A DNA stretch of 21,482 bases from JAFDVJ01 sp964487505 (GCA_964487505.1 CAZARD010000079.1:1-21482), one strand, 5' to 3'; shown: positions 1 to 7,828, counted from the stretch's first letter. The notes: generated by a model from the sequence alone, not told the origin. Numbers and translations are program-made.

Positions 1-34
1 GGGATTTTCGATTTGGGATTTGGGATTTCGATTT
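1..34. repeat. GGGATTT heptamer tandem tract
   Basis: The first bases read as consecutive 7-mers GGGATTT, TCGATTT, GGGATTT, GGGATTT followed by a 6-mer CGATTT. The same unit on the other strand (ATCCCAA) recurs at 13204-13244. It is non-coding and precedes the first gene. It may continue leftward beyond the window. Confidence 0.75.
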
Positions 35-51
35 CGGAGATTCACTTTGAG

Positions 52-136
52 TCTTGAATCTTGAATATCTTGAATCTGAATCTTGAATCTTCAATCTGGA
101 TCTTGATCTGGAATTTTAGTCCTGAATCCCGAATCC
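52..136. repeat. Degenerate TCTTGAA heptamer tract
   Basis: This stretch can be cut into units TCTTGAA (52-58, 59-65, 68-74, 81-87), TCTTCAA (88-94), TCTGGAA (107-113), TCCTGAA (120-126) and TCCCGAA (127-133), with shortened 6-mers TCTGAA, TCTGGA and TCTTGA between them. The period is 7 with occasional loss of one base, which suggests slippage followed by decay. It fills the leader of the first gene. Confidence 0.75.
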
Positions 137-184
137 TTGCCCGGCCTTGATTCTCCGGGGATATTGATTGAGAATTGCCGCACT

Positions 185-844
185 ATGGAAAACTCGCGGA
201 CCATTGTGCGGCTATCGATCGTCGCCGGCCTTCTGATACTTGCGATGTTCGGGGTTACCGTCTTTACGGGCGTCTCGCAGGAAAAGTTCGAGACCGTCTG
301 GGGGGCCGGCGATTACGCCCGCGCATTGGTCGCCGAACAGGGGGCGCTGCGGTTGATCTTCACCTTCGACATCGTTTTCATCACCGTTTTTACGACGCTC
401 TTCGTGATCCTGCCGCAGTCGCTCAAGACCGGCGACCGGGTCACGAACGCGATCGCGAACGCGTCGATCGGAGCGATGGTCGTCTGCGGCGCGCTCGACT
501 ACGCGGAAGATCTCCATATCCTGACGATGCTCGACGGCGCGATAAAGGGGCTCGCGATTTACGAATCACAGATCGCGCTCCAGACGTTCCTCAGCGCGCT
601 CAAGTTCTGTGCGAGCTATCTTTCGCTCTTTTTGCTGGCGTTCATTCTGCCGTCGCGCACGTTGCCCGAAAAGGCGATTCGATACAGTCTCTGGTTCTTC
701 CAGCTGCCGATCGGCGCGCTCGTTTATGCCGGCCCGCCGGAACTGCACGTCCCGATGACCATTCTGCGCTTCGTTTTCATGATATCGGGCTTCTTTCTTT
801 TGGCCTGGAATTTCTCGCGAAAGAAGACGGAGGAAGCGTTTTGA
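185..844 (+). CDS. Six-helix integral membrane protein, function unknown
   Basis: I do not recognise a family with certainty. From the ATG at 185 the product is 219 aa, with about six hydrophobic segments: roughly residues 8-30, 59-83, 97-120, 136-160, 167-187 and 194-213. In-frame TTG codons at 137 and 164 would add up to 16 residues, but they lie in or beside the heptamer tract. I prefer the ATG, which sits just before the first helix, although no strong ribosome site precedes it. The length and topology loosely recall DUF4386-type membrane proteins; this is a weak comparison from memory. The stop overlaps the TTG start of the next gene, so the two are probably translationally coupled. It runs with a PhyH oxygenase and a GH92 mannosidase, and nothing in the sequence shows its substrate. 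Confidence 0.75.
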   Translation: MENSRTIVRLSIVAGLLILAMFGVTVFTGVSQEKFETVWGAGDYARALVAEQGALRLIFTFDIVFITVFTTLFVILPQSLKTGDRVTNAIANASIGAMVVCGALDYAEDLHILTMLDGAIKGLAIYESQIALQTFLSALKFCASYLSLFLLAFILPSRTLPEKAIRYSLWFFQLPIGALVYAGPPELHVPMTILRFVFMISGFFLLAWNFSRKKTEEAF

Positions 845-1641
845 TCGATTACCCAATGACCGGCGCCCAGATCGAAGAGTTCAACAAGAACGGGCATATC
901 CTGATCCGCGGGCTCGCGACGGCCGCCGAGGTCCGGCGGTCCGCGCCGGCCATCAGGTCGGCGGCGTACCGGCTTTCGACCGAAACGCGAAGTCTCGAAG
1001 AACGCGACACTTACGGCAAGGCCTTCCTCCAGATAATGAACCTCTGGCGGCACGACGAAGCGGTCCGCGAATTCGTCTTCGAGAACCGGTTCGCAAAGGT
1101 CGCGGCCGCCCTGCTCGGAGTCGAACGCGTCCGCCTCTATCACGATCAGGCGCTGTTCAAGGAACCGCTCGGCGGCTACACGCCTTGGCATCAGGACCAG
1201 TATTATTGGCCGCTCGACACCGACCGGACGGTGACAATGTGGATGCCGCTCGTCGATATCGATTCCGAGATGGGAATGCTGACCTTCGCTTCGGGATCGC
1301 AAGCGCTCGGGCCGATCGGAAGCGTCAGGATCTCGGACGAAAGCGAAGCTGCATATGACGAATACATCGCCTCCAGAGGATTCCCCGTCGTCCGGGCGGA
1401 TGCGATGTGCGCCGGCGACGCGACCTTCCATCTCGGCTGGACGATCCATTCGGCCGGCGCAAACTGCTCGCCGGACAAGACCCGTGAGGTGATGACGGTC
1501 ATCTACTTTGCCGACGGTGCGCGCGTCACCGAGCCTCAGAACCCGAATCAGGAAGACGATCGGCGCGCCTGGCTCGGCGGCAGATCACCCGGCGAGATCG
1601 CCGACTCGGAATTGAATCCGGTTTTGAATCACTCTCTTTGA
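841..1641 (+). CDS. PhyH-family Fe(II)/2-oxoglutarate-dependent dioxygenase
   Basis: This 266-aa cytoplasmic protein has the phytanoyl-CoA dioxygenase (PhyH) layout: a cupin core with the iron-binding facial triad. The HxD motif is H117-Q-D119 (in WHQDQYYWPL). The distal histidine is H203 (TIHSAG), and R215 (TREVMTVIYF) is placed to hold the 2-oxoglutarate carboxylate. Such enzymes hydroxylate small molecules or CoA esters using O2 and 2-oxoglutarate; the substrate here cannot be read. The start is probably the TTG at 841: GGAGGA at 829-834 lies six bases before it, and TTG overlaps the upstream TGA. The ATG at 856 is a less likely alternative, 21 bases from that site. The GH92 gene starts 16 bases after the stop, which suggests one transcript. 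Confidence 0.88.
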   Translation: MIDYPMTGAQIEEFNKNGHILIRGLATAAEVRRSAPAIRSAAYRLSTETRSLEERDTYGKAFLQIMNLWRHDEAVREFVFENRFAKVAAALLGVERVRLYHDQALFKEPLGGYTPWHQDQYYWPLDTDRTVTMWMPLVDIDSEMGMLTFASGSQALGPIGSVRISDESEAAYDEYIASRGFPVVRADAMCAGDATFHLGWTIHSAGANCSPDKTREVMTVIYFADGARVTEPQNPNQEDDRRAWLGGRSPGEIADSELNPVLNHSL

Positions 1642-1657
1642 TCGACTTTTAGGGCAA

Positions 1658-3838
1658 ATGAAGATTCTGACGGCAGCCGTTCTTGTGATCTGTGCCGCGC
1701 TTTCAATAAGAGCGCAAACCATTGATTTTACGACGTTTGTCGATCCGTTCATCGGTACGGACGGAACCGGCCACACTTTCCCGGGCGCGACCGCGCCGTT
1801 CGGCATGGTCCAGCCGTCGCCGGATACGAACTATTTCGGATGGTCGCATTCGTCAGGCTATCAATACAAAGACGAACGAATCCTGGGATTCTCGAACACG
1901 CACCTGAACGGAACGGGCGCGATGGATCTCGGCGACATCCTCCTGCAGCCTTTCTCCGGAACGCCGATTCGGTCGGATTTCAGCAGTGAGAACGACAAAT
2001 CCCTTGAAGCCGCGTCGGCCGGCTATTACTCGACTCGCCTTAAATCGTTCGACGTCGGCGTGGAATTGACCGCGAGCGAACGCGTCGCGTTTCATCGCTA
2101 CCGGTTTGATACCGACTTGCCGAAACACGTTCTTGTCGACTTTCAACACGGACTCGTTTGGTCGGCGGATTCAAAGCGCGTGCTTGCGAGCAGCGTCGCG
2201 ATCGAAGACGCCTACACCATAAGCGGATTCTGCGAGACCGAGAACTGGGTCCGTCGCAAGTACTTTTTTGTCATCAAGTTCGACCGGCCCTTCACCGGGC
2301 AGCGAAAGCTCAAATCACGTCCGGGTGAGAAAGCGCCGCTCCACGTATTCACTTTCGATATCAAGAAAGGCGAACAGATCCAAGCCAAGATCGCGATGTC
2401 GACAGTCAGCGTCGACGGCGCGAAAAAGAACCTCGAAACCGAGGTCCCGCACTGGAACTTCGATCGGGTTCGCAAAGCGACCAAGGCCAAATGGAACCGA
2501 TACCTGTCGCGGATCGACATCGTCGCCGAACAAAAGCAAAAGCGGATCTTCTATACCGGCATCTATCATCTGCTTATCCAGCCGAACAACATCGCTGACG
2601 TCGACGGCCGATACCGCGGCGCCGACGATAAGATCCGCAAAGCGACCGGCGGCGAGTATTATTCGACGCTCTCGCTGTGGGACACGTTTCGCGCGGCGCA
2701 TCCGCTTTACACATTGATAGTCCCGGAACGGGTCGACGGTTTCGTCAACTCGATGCTCGGCCATTTCGAAGCGCGCGGATTCCTCCCGATCTGGACGCTT
2801 CAAGACGGTGAAACTCACACGATGATCGGGAACCACGCGGTGCCGGTGATCGTCGACGCGTACCTCAAAGGCTTTCGGGGTTTCGATGCCGAGCGCGCGT
2901 TCGCGGCTATCAAACGAAGCCTGACAGTCAATCAGAAGCATTCCGATTGGGAAGTCTATGATCGTTTCGGCTACTATCCGTTCGACAAGATCGACGGCGA
3001 GTCGGTCTCGCGCACGCTCGAAAGCGGCGTCGATGATTTCGCGGCAGCGGCGATGGCACGCAAGCTCGGCAGGACGGCCAACGCGGATTTCTTTTCAAAA
3101 AGGGCGGATTTCTACCGGAACCTCTTCGATCCCGAAACGAAACTGATGCGGGGAAAGGACTCGAACGGGCAATGGCGGACACCGTTCGATCCGCTTGCGC
3201 CCACCTCCCCGCTCCGAAATCCCGGAGATTACACCGAGGCGAACGCGTGGCAATACAGTTTCGCGTCGCAACACGCGGTCGGCGGCCTGATCGAACTTCA
3301 CGGCGGAAAGTCGGATTTTGCGGCGAAACTCGACAGGTTTTTCGAACGGGACGCGAAAAACGAAGACGAAACGCATCTCAAATATCTCGGGCAGGAAGGA
3401 TTGATCGGGCAATACGCCCACGGCAACGAACCGAGCCATCACATCGCCTATCTTTACAAGTTCACCGACGACGGATTCAAGTCCGACGAACTGATACGCG
3501 AGATCACCGGCCGGTTCTACGACGACACGCCGACCGGGATAACCGGTAACGAAGACTGCGGCCAAATGTCCGCGTGGTACGTTTTCTCGGTCCTTGGATT
3601 CTATCCGGTCAATCCAAGCACCGGCGAGTACATCCTCGGGGCGCCGCAGATCAGAAAGGCGAAGGTCAAACTCGCCGGCGGCAAGACCCTGACGATCACT
3701 GCGAACGGGATTTCAGATGAAGCCAAATACGTCGTGAACGCAAGACTCAACGACCGCGCATTGAATGACAACATGGTCCGGCATTCGGCGCTCCGGAAAG
3801 GCGGGAAGCTGACCTTCGAGATGTCGGCGAATCGCTGA
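1658..3838 (+). CDS. Secreted GH92 family alpha-mannosidase
   Basis: This 726-aa protein begins with a Sec signal peptide (about residues 1-19, ending near SIRAQ) and no lipobox cysteine, so it should be periplasmic or secreted. The mature part opens with FVDPFIGTDG and FPGATAPFGMVQPSPDT, the typical N-terminal signature of glycoside hydrolase family 92. The (alpha/alpha)6 domain carries LWDTFR (W341-D342), E527-ANAWQY, HGNEPSHH (E591, H594, H595) and GNEDCGQMSAWYVFS (E632, D633). The acidic residues of the E527 and E632/D633 motifs correspond, as far as I recall, to the acid/base residues of characterised members. GH92 enzymes are calcium-dependent inverting exo-alpha-mannosidases acting on alpha-1,2, -1,3, -1,4 or -1,6 mannose; the linkage is not predictable here. 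It is full length and ends six bases before a convergent gene. Confidence 0.93.
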   Translation: MKILTAAVLVICAALSIRAQTIDFTTFVDPFIGTDGTGHTFPGATAPFGMVQPSPDTNYFGWSHSSGYQYKDERILGFSNTHLNGTGAMDLGDILLQPFSGTPIRSDFSSENDKSLEAASAGYYSTRLKSFDVGVELTASERVAFHRYRFDTDLPKHVLVDFQHGLVWSADSKRVLASSVAIEDAYTISGFCETENWVRRKYFFVIKFDRPFTGQRKLKSRPGEKAPLHVFTFDIKKGEQIQAKIAMSTVSVDGAKKNLETEVPHWNFDRVRKATKAKWNRYLSRIDIVAEQKQKRIFYTGIYHLLIQPNNIADVDGRYRGADDKIRKATGGEYYSTLSLWDTFRAAHPLYTLIVPERVDGFVNSMLGHFEARGFLPIWTLQDGETHTMIGNHAVPVIVDAYLKGFRGFDAERAFAAIKRSLTVNQKHSDWEVYDRFGYYPFDKIDGESVSRTLESGVDDFAAAAMARKLGRTANADFFSKRADFYRNLFDPETKLMRGKDSNGQWRTPFDPLAPTSPLRNPGDYTEANAWQYSFASQHAVGGLIELHGGKSDFAAKLDRFFERDAKNEDETHLKYLGQEGLIGQYAHGNEPSHHIAYLYKFTDDGFKSDELIREITGRFYDDTPTGITGNEDCGQMSAWYVFSVLGFYPVNPSTGEYILGAPQIRKAKVKLAGGKTLTITANGISDEAKYVVNARLNDRALNDNMVRHSALRKGGKLTFEMSANR

Positions 3839-3844
3839 TTGTGA

Positions 3845-4408
3845 TCATTCGTAATCGCTCGCGATTTCGCCGATCACCGTGTTACGGCTGTGCGCCCGTC
3901 CCGCGAGCCGTGACAGCGCGAGTTCGGCGTCCGAATATCCGAAAGCGTAGAGATTCGCTCCGTCGAAGAAGGGCTCGGCCGTGACCTCGATGCCGCCGAA
4001 CGGCGGATCGAACGCCTCGGCATCGGCGGCCGACTCGAAATCGGCACGCGCCGTCACCAATCCCGTCAGCGCGCCGAGGAACGAGTCGAAGGCGCAGGCG
4101 ACATCCCCGATCTCGGCGAAATACCGGTTCTTTCGGATCTCGTTTCCTTCAAATGCGCCGAGCGCGCGGTATTCGGCGTCGTCGAGGACCATTTCGGCGA
4201 CGCTGAAGTGTCCCGATCCTCCGATTCTCTGCTGCAGCACACGCTTCCATTCGCGGCTCCCGGGAACCCGCGTCCGGCGAAATCGGAGCCGTGTTCCGGC
4301 AACATAATTGTCGTAGATCTGCAGATGCGCGTCCGACGGCGAGATCGACGCCGGGAGACGATCGAGAACGAACAGCCGGTAGAATTCAACGCGGTATGTT
4401 TTGTCCAT
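3845..4408 (-). CDS. CYTH-like (triphosphate tunnel) protein with degenerate ExExK
   Basis: The product is 187 aa from the ATG at 4408. A TTG nine bases upstream is an alternative start. The pattern fits a CYTH domain: an N-terminal strand VEFYRLFVLDRLP where CYTH proteins have the ExExK strand, then LQIYDNYVAGTRLRFRRTR, IRKNRYF, FDSFLG, VTARADF and IEVTAEPFFDGANLYAF. In canonical members (ThiTPase, class IV adenylate cyclase, bacterial triphosphatases) ExExK binds the metal-triphosphate. Here the aligned pentad reads E-F-Y-R-L, so the second Glu and the Lys are lost, and the downstream EVEF-type strand reads ARADF. I infer a CYTH fold that is inactive or has changed function. It is convergent with GH92 (6-base gap) and divergent from the lipoprotein gene. 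Confidence 0.68.
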   Translation of the reverse strand: MDKTYRVEFYRLFVLDRLPASISPSDAHLQIYDNYVAGTRLRFRRTRVPGSREWKRVLQQRIGGSGHFSVAEMVLDDAEYRALGAFEGNEIRKNRYFAEIGDVACAFDSFLGALTGLVTARADFESAADAEAFDPPFGGIEVTAEPFFDGANLYAFGYSDAELALSRLAGRAHSRNTVIGEIASDYE

Positions 4409-4429
4409 CGTTTTCAAATGCCTTATACT
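4401..4429 (+). promoter_or_regulatory. Sigma70-like promoter of the lipoprotein/TIM-barrel pair
   Basis: TTGTCC (4401-4406), a 17-base spacer and TATACT (4424-4429) precede the ATG at 4472, giving a leader of about 36 bases. The -35 box lies over the first codons of the divergent CYTH-like gene. Confidence 0.6.
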
Positions 4430-4471
4430 TTTTTGCTTTCAACACGATTCTATCAGCAAACGGAGTTTTTT

Positions 4472-5011
4472 ATGCGTCAAAAACTGATCACGGCGGCGAT
4501 CTTGGTTTCGGCCGCGACGTTCTTCACGGCGTGCGGCGGGGGCGAACAGCCGACGACGAACAAACCGGCGAACGCCAATGCGCCGGCGAACAAGTCGAAT
4601 TCGCAGGGCAACCTGACAACGGTCGCGAAGACCCCGGAATCGGCGACCAATGACGCGCCGACGCTGGGCCCGGTCCTCAAAGGCCTGTGCGACGCGATCG
4701 CCAAAAAGGACGATGCCGCCGTGCGGAAATTCTACTCGGCCGCCGCGCTCAGGGAACTCGACGCGGATATGAAGGAAGAAGGCACGAAGTCGATCGTCGC
4801 CTATCTCGCGACCGATCAGATCTCCGACTGCCAGATCAGCAACGAAAAGATCGAGGGCGACAACGCGTCGGCGCTCGTCAAGACCAAGGGCGCGCCGAAC
4901 GGGGCGCGGATGAAGTTCGTCAAAGAAAACGGCGAATGGAAGCTGACCGGCGAGACCGTCGATGTCCAAGCTGTGCGGCAGGCGGCCGGAAACACAAACT
5001 CGGCACGATAG
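4472..5011 (+). CDS. Small lipoprotein with NTF2/DUF4878-like domain
   Basis: The 179-aa product starts with a lipoprotein signal peptide ending in FFTAC (lipidated C21), then a low-complexity Asn/Ala/Pro linker to about residue 60. The C-terminal domain opens with a helix (LKGLCDAIAKKDDAAVRKFY) and ends with strands including MKFVKENGEWKLTGE. This is the pattern of small NTF2-like/DUF4878 lipoproteins, in which a helix forms a cone lid over a curved sheet. It should be anchored to a membrane and act as a binding or scaffold protein; no catalytic residues are evident. CGGAG at 4461-4465 lies six bases before the ATG and fixes the start. The next gene begins four bases after the stop, so the two are likely co-transcribed. 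Confidence 0.82.
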   Translation: MRQKLITAAILVSAATFFTACGGGEQPTTNKPANANAPANKSNSQGNLTTVAKTPESATNDAPTLGPVLKGLCDAIAKKDDAAVRKFYSAAALRELDADMKEEGTKSIVAYLATDQISDCQISNEKIEGDNASALVKTKGAPNGARMKFVKENGEWKLTGETVDVQAVRQAAGNTNSAR

Positions 5012-5015
5012 CGCG

Positions 5016-6416
5016 ATGGGCGAGGGATTCGAAGAGATCGCCGAGCGTCTGTTCCGTGATCGGCTGACGCGGCCGAGTCCGGAGCGGTTCGCGAACAGCG
5101 GGCGCGAGCCGGTTCACGTCGTTTACGGCGGGGCGAATCTCTTCACAGCCGAGACTCCGCGCAAGTTCGGCAAACTCGCGTTGCGCTCGCTCGAAACGTA
5201 CACCTCGAATTTCGCTGAGTTCGCGACCGCCTTTTGGCTCAAAGGCGCCGATACCCTGCCGCGCTTCCCGGACGTCGTCGCGCGGCTCGACGGAGAGATC
5301 GCACGCGACCCCGACGCCTTCCGCGAAAAGAACGCCGAGGCCTGGTTCGCCTGGACCGTGCATAAGCGCGTTATCGAAAAGCTCCGGACGGAGCCGGTCG
5401 AGGATTTTCGGATCGACTTCGAGGACGGTTACGGCATCCGAAGCGACGAAGAGGAAGACTCGCACGCGATCGCAGCCTCGAACGAACTCGCCCGCGTCTT
5501 TGACGAACCCGACCCGGACCTCGCCTTCAGCGGATTCCGCATCAAGTCTTTTCAGCCCGAGACCTACGCCCGGTCGACGCGGACGCTCGGGTTGTTCCTC
5601 AGGAATCTCTTGCGCGCCGCGGGCCGCATCCCGCCGAATTTCGCGGTCACGCTCCCGAAGATCGAATCGACCGACGAGGTTGCGGTGCTGGCGGACTTGC
5701 TCGAGGCTTTCGAGCGGGACAACGATCTTCGGCCGGGCTCGATCGGCATCGAAACGATGATCGAAACGCCCTTTGCGGTCGCGAACGCGGCGCAGGTGGT
5801 CGCGGCCGGCCGAGGTCGCGTGACTTCGGCGCATTTCGGCGCGTTCGATTACACGGCGGCGTTTGGCATCACGGCCGATCACCAGCACCTTCAGCACGAG
5901 GCCTGCAAGTTCGCGCGAAACCTGATGCAACTGTCGCTTGCCCCGCTCGGCATCAGGGTTTCGGATTCGGTAACGACCGAGATGCCGGTTCCGGTCTTTC
6001 GCGGCGAAGAACTGTCCCCGCGCCAGGAATCGGAGAACCGTCGCGCGGTTCACGGTGCGTGGCGGAAGCATTTCAACAACGTCACGCACTCGCTGATCAA
6101 CGGATTCTTCCAGAGCTGGGACCTCCATCCGGCGCAGCTCGTCGCCCGCTACGCCGCGGTCTACGCGTTCTTTCTCGAATCTGCGGAATCGCAGGGCGCG
6201 AGGCTGCGCGACTTTGTCGGAAAAGCGACGCGGGCGATGGTGACCGGAAACCTCTTTGACGACGCGGCGTCGGCGCAGGGGCTTCTGAATTTCTTCGTTC
6301 GCGCCGTCGCGAGCGGCGCTTTGACCGTCGGCGAGGCCGTCGATATGACCGGACTCACCGAATCGGATCTCGCCTCGATGTCGTTCTCGCAGATCATGAA
6401 AAGCCGCGAGTCTTGA
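5016..6416 (+). CDS. CitE/HpcH-like TIM-barrel protein (DUF6986-like)
   Basis: The 466-aa cytoplasmic protein has the hallmarks of the HpcH/HpaI aldolase - citrate lyase beta - malate synthase superfamily. These are RIDFEDGYG (D134, E136, D137), a strand LPKIES, IGIETMIETP (E246, E250) and SAHFGAFDYTAAFG (D278). The E250-D278 spacing fits the Glu/Asp pair that binds Mg2+ in CitE-type barrels. The long N-terminal region (about 100 aa, including VHVVYGGANLF) and the helical C-terminus (HPAQLVARYAAVYAFF) are as I recall for the uncharacterised DUF6986 group. A C-C lyase or condensing reaction on an oxo-acid or CoA ester is plausible but not shown. There is no clear ribosome site, and the start four bases after the lipoprotein stop suggests coupling. 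Confidence 0.8.
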   Translation: MGEGFEEIAERLFRDRLTRPSPERFANSGREPVHVVYGGANLFTAETPRKFGKLALRSLETYTSNFAEFATAFWLKGADTLPRFPDVVARLDGEIARDPDAFREKNAEAWFAWTVHKRVIEKLRTEPVEDFRIDFEDGYGIRSDEEEDSHAIAASNELARVFDEPDPDLAFSGFRIKSFQPETYARSTRTLGLFLRNLLRAAGRIPPNFAVTLPKIESTDEVAVLADLLEAFERDNDLRPGSIGIETMIETPFAVANAAQVVAAGRGRVTSAHFGAFDYTAAFGITADHQHLQHEACKFARNLMQLSLAPLGIRVSDSVTTEMPVPVFRGEELSPRQESENRRAVHGAWRKHFNNVTHSLINGFFQSWDLHPAQLVARYAAVYAFFLESAESQGARLRDFVGKATRAMVTGNLFDDAASAQGLLNFFVRAVASGALTVGEAVDMTGLTESDLASMSFSQIMKSRES

Positions 6417-6904
6417 TTTGGCGGGGTTCGTTCGGATCAAGCGTCAGGGAAGATCGCCATGAATCGGCGCCAACTTCACGAATCGATCCAACTCGGAGAT
6501 TCGCGCGGATTCATCCCGCATTACGCATTTGAAGAATTCTGCCACGGATCTCACGAATTTCGCGAACAAAACACAGAATAATATGTGAGAATTCGTGCAT
6601 TCCGTGGCGACAAGCCGTTAAGGCATCTTATCGGGTAACTTGGATTGATTGAGGGCAGCGCAAACCGAAACGAATCTCCGACTTGTTGTTCACGATTCTC
6701 CGGGGCCGATCAGGAACTAACCGTCAGCTTATCAGCTAACCGTTATCTTGGAAACAACCTGCGAATCCAAGGTCGGGAGTATCAGAAAGCAGATTCGAAC
6801 GCCATTTTGATGTTATCGCTCAAACGGGTGATCCGGGTCTGACTGCTTGCTTCCTCCGGGGCCGCGTCGATCCGCCAAGATCCGCGGACGAGATATTCCG
6901 ATTC
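6417..6904. other. Intergenic region without a convincing gene
   Basis: These 488 bases separate the ends of two convergent genes. A 65-codon open frame at 6645-6842 has no ribosome site and no protein-like character, so I do not call it. Contents of note are the imperfect inverted repeat at 6541-6608 and two copies of TAACCGT within 6715-6745. No U-tract terminator is apparent. Confidence 0.6.
6541..6608. repeat. Imperfect inverted repeat, 20-base arms
   Basis: The left arm, 6541-6560, opens GCCACGGA and contains CACGAATT. The reverse complement of the right arm, 6589-6608, opens with the same GCCACGGA and also contains CACGAATT. The arms match at 16 of 20 positions around a 28-base AT-richer loop. 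It could be a miniature palindromic repeat or a bidirectional transcription-end structure between convergent genes. Confidence 0.7.
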
Positions 6905-7333
6905 TCAATCCGGGTTCATCTCGGATCCGGACCGGATTGCCGCTTCGAGAACATCGATCCTGATATCATCCAGTTTCCGGAACCTGATGCAATAGCCCGT
7001 GACGGTCGCCTTGCCGAGTTCGTTTCCAAATGTCCGGGCCAGGAACTGCTTGTCTTCGATGCCAAAGATGTAAACTGAGATCCCGGTCTTGTGCGTGCTG
7101 AGTCCGACCTGATAAAAATCCCTGGTCTTCCCGTCGGCATATTTGATCGTCCGAAATCCATATCCGATGCTCGGATTCGAAACGATCTTGCCCGTGTCGT
7201 CCTTGCCGTCGAGAAACCAAAGCCTGCAGTCGGGCATAATCTTCAGGATGATGCCGTGCAGCTTCTGCAAATCGGAGCGTTTGGGCTCGGGTTGGCCGGA
7301 AACATACCGTTCGATCTGTTCGCCGACGTTCAT
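6905..7333 (-). CDS. DUF1801 (YdhG-like) domain protein
   Basis: The 142-aa product from the ATG at 7333 matches the DUF1801/YdhG layout. It has an N-terminal helix (IERYVSGQPEPKRSDLQKLHGIILKIMPDC), a strand with IGYGFRTIKYADGKTRDFYQVGLSTHKTG, ISVYIFG, and a C-terminal segment with YCIRFRKLDDIRIDVLEAAI. Some relatives are described as iron chaperone-like; for most the function is unknown. The start codon overlaps the upstream stop as ATGA, showing translational coupling to the AHSA1 gene and making this the last cistron of the ArsR operon. A longer reading from further upstream would run through the AHSA1 gene in another frame and is rejected. Confidence 0.85.
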   Translation of the reverse strand: MNVGEQIERYVSGQPEPKRSDLQKLHGIILKIMPDCRLWFLDGKDDTGKIVSNPSIGYGFRTIKYADGKTRDFYQVGLSTHKTGISVYIFGIEDKQFLARTFGNELGKATVTGYCIRFRKLDDIRIDVLEAAIRSGSEMNPD

Positions 7334-7821
7334 TCGGACCCTCGCCGTGAAAGCTGCGCGAGCAGTTCCTCGAGATTCTTTAGCTGCATCTCCGCTCCCT
7401 CGCGAAAGCCGCTTTCGATCATTCGCTCCAAACGTTCTCGCGACTCGTTGTAGATCGAGATGCCGACGACCGTCTTGTCGCCTTGCGGACTGAAATTGAG
7501 ATCCCAATCGGAACCCGGCAATTCGAGATTCTCATCCGCGTCCGCGAAGGCGTTGAAGAACTTGAAGTTAGTCCGCGGCGTGATCGACGTGTACCGTTGG
7601 ACCGACCAGCGCTCGACGCCTTCCGGGCTCACCATCGCATAGAATCTCCGTCCGCCGACCTTGAAATCCATGAACTTCGTGCGCGACGTCCAAGGCTTGG
7701 GCGCCCACCATAGGTCGAGAAGTTCCGGTTTTGTATACGCGTCCCAAACCAGCCCCAACTCGGCCGCAAATTCGCGTGTCATCGAGACGGTCTTTGTCTC
7801 TTTGTCGATAATCAGATCCAT
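7330..7821 (-). CDS. AHSA1/SRPBCC (START-like) domain protein
   Basis: The 163-aa protein has the helix-grip signature of the AHSA1-type SRPBCC family: MTREFAAELGLVWDAYTKPELLDLWWAPKPW near the start, a sheet containing MVSPEGVERW and ITPRTNFKFFNAF, and a C-terminal helix with MIESGFREGAEMQLKNLEELL. These proteins hold a hydrophobic pocket and commonly sit behind an ArsR regulator. The ligand is unknown here. I place the start at the ATG at 7821; a TTG at 7842 in the same frame would add seven residues and overlap the ArsR gene. It starts eight bases after the ArsR gene ends and overlaps the DUF1801 start by four bases. Confidence 0.88.
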   Translation of the reverse strand: MDLIIDKETKTVSMTREFAAELGLVWDAYTKPELLDLWWAPKPWTSRTKFMDFKVGGRRFYAMVSPEGVERWSVQRYTSITPRTNFKFFNAFADADENLELPGSDWDLNFSPQGDKTVVGISIYNESRERLERMIESGFREGAEMQLKNLEELLAQLSRRGSE

Positions 7822-7828
7822 ATGCTTT

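Noticed and set aside
175..840. Long upstream extension of the PhyH oxygenase frame
   Set aside because: The extra 222 residues are Arg/His-rich shadow of the membrane-protein gene. A ribosome site and TTG at 841 explain the real start.
4920..6440. 506-codon minus-strand frame opposite the TIM-barrel gene
   Set aside because: It is an Arg/Glu-rich antisense shadow with no domains. The plus-strand frame has clear superfamily motifs.
6645..6842. 65-codon plus-strand open frame in the intergenic region
   Set aside because: It has no ribosome site, no hydrophobic or domain pattern, and lies beside an inverted repeat.
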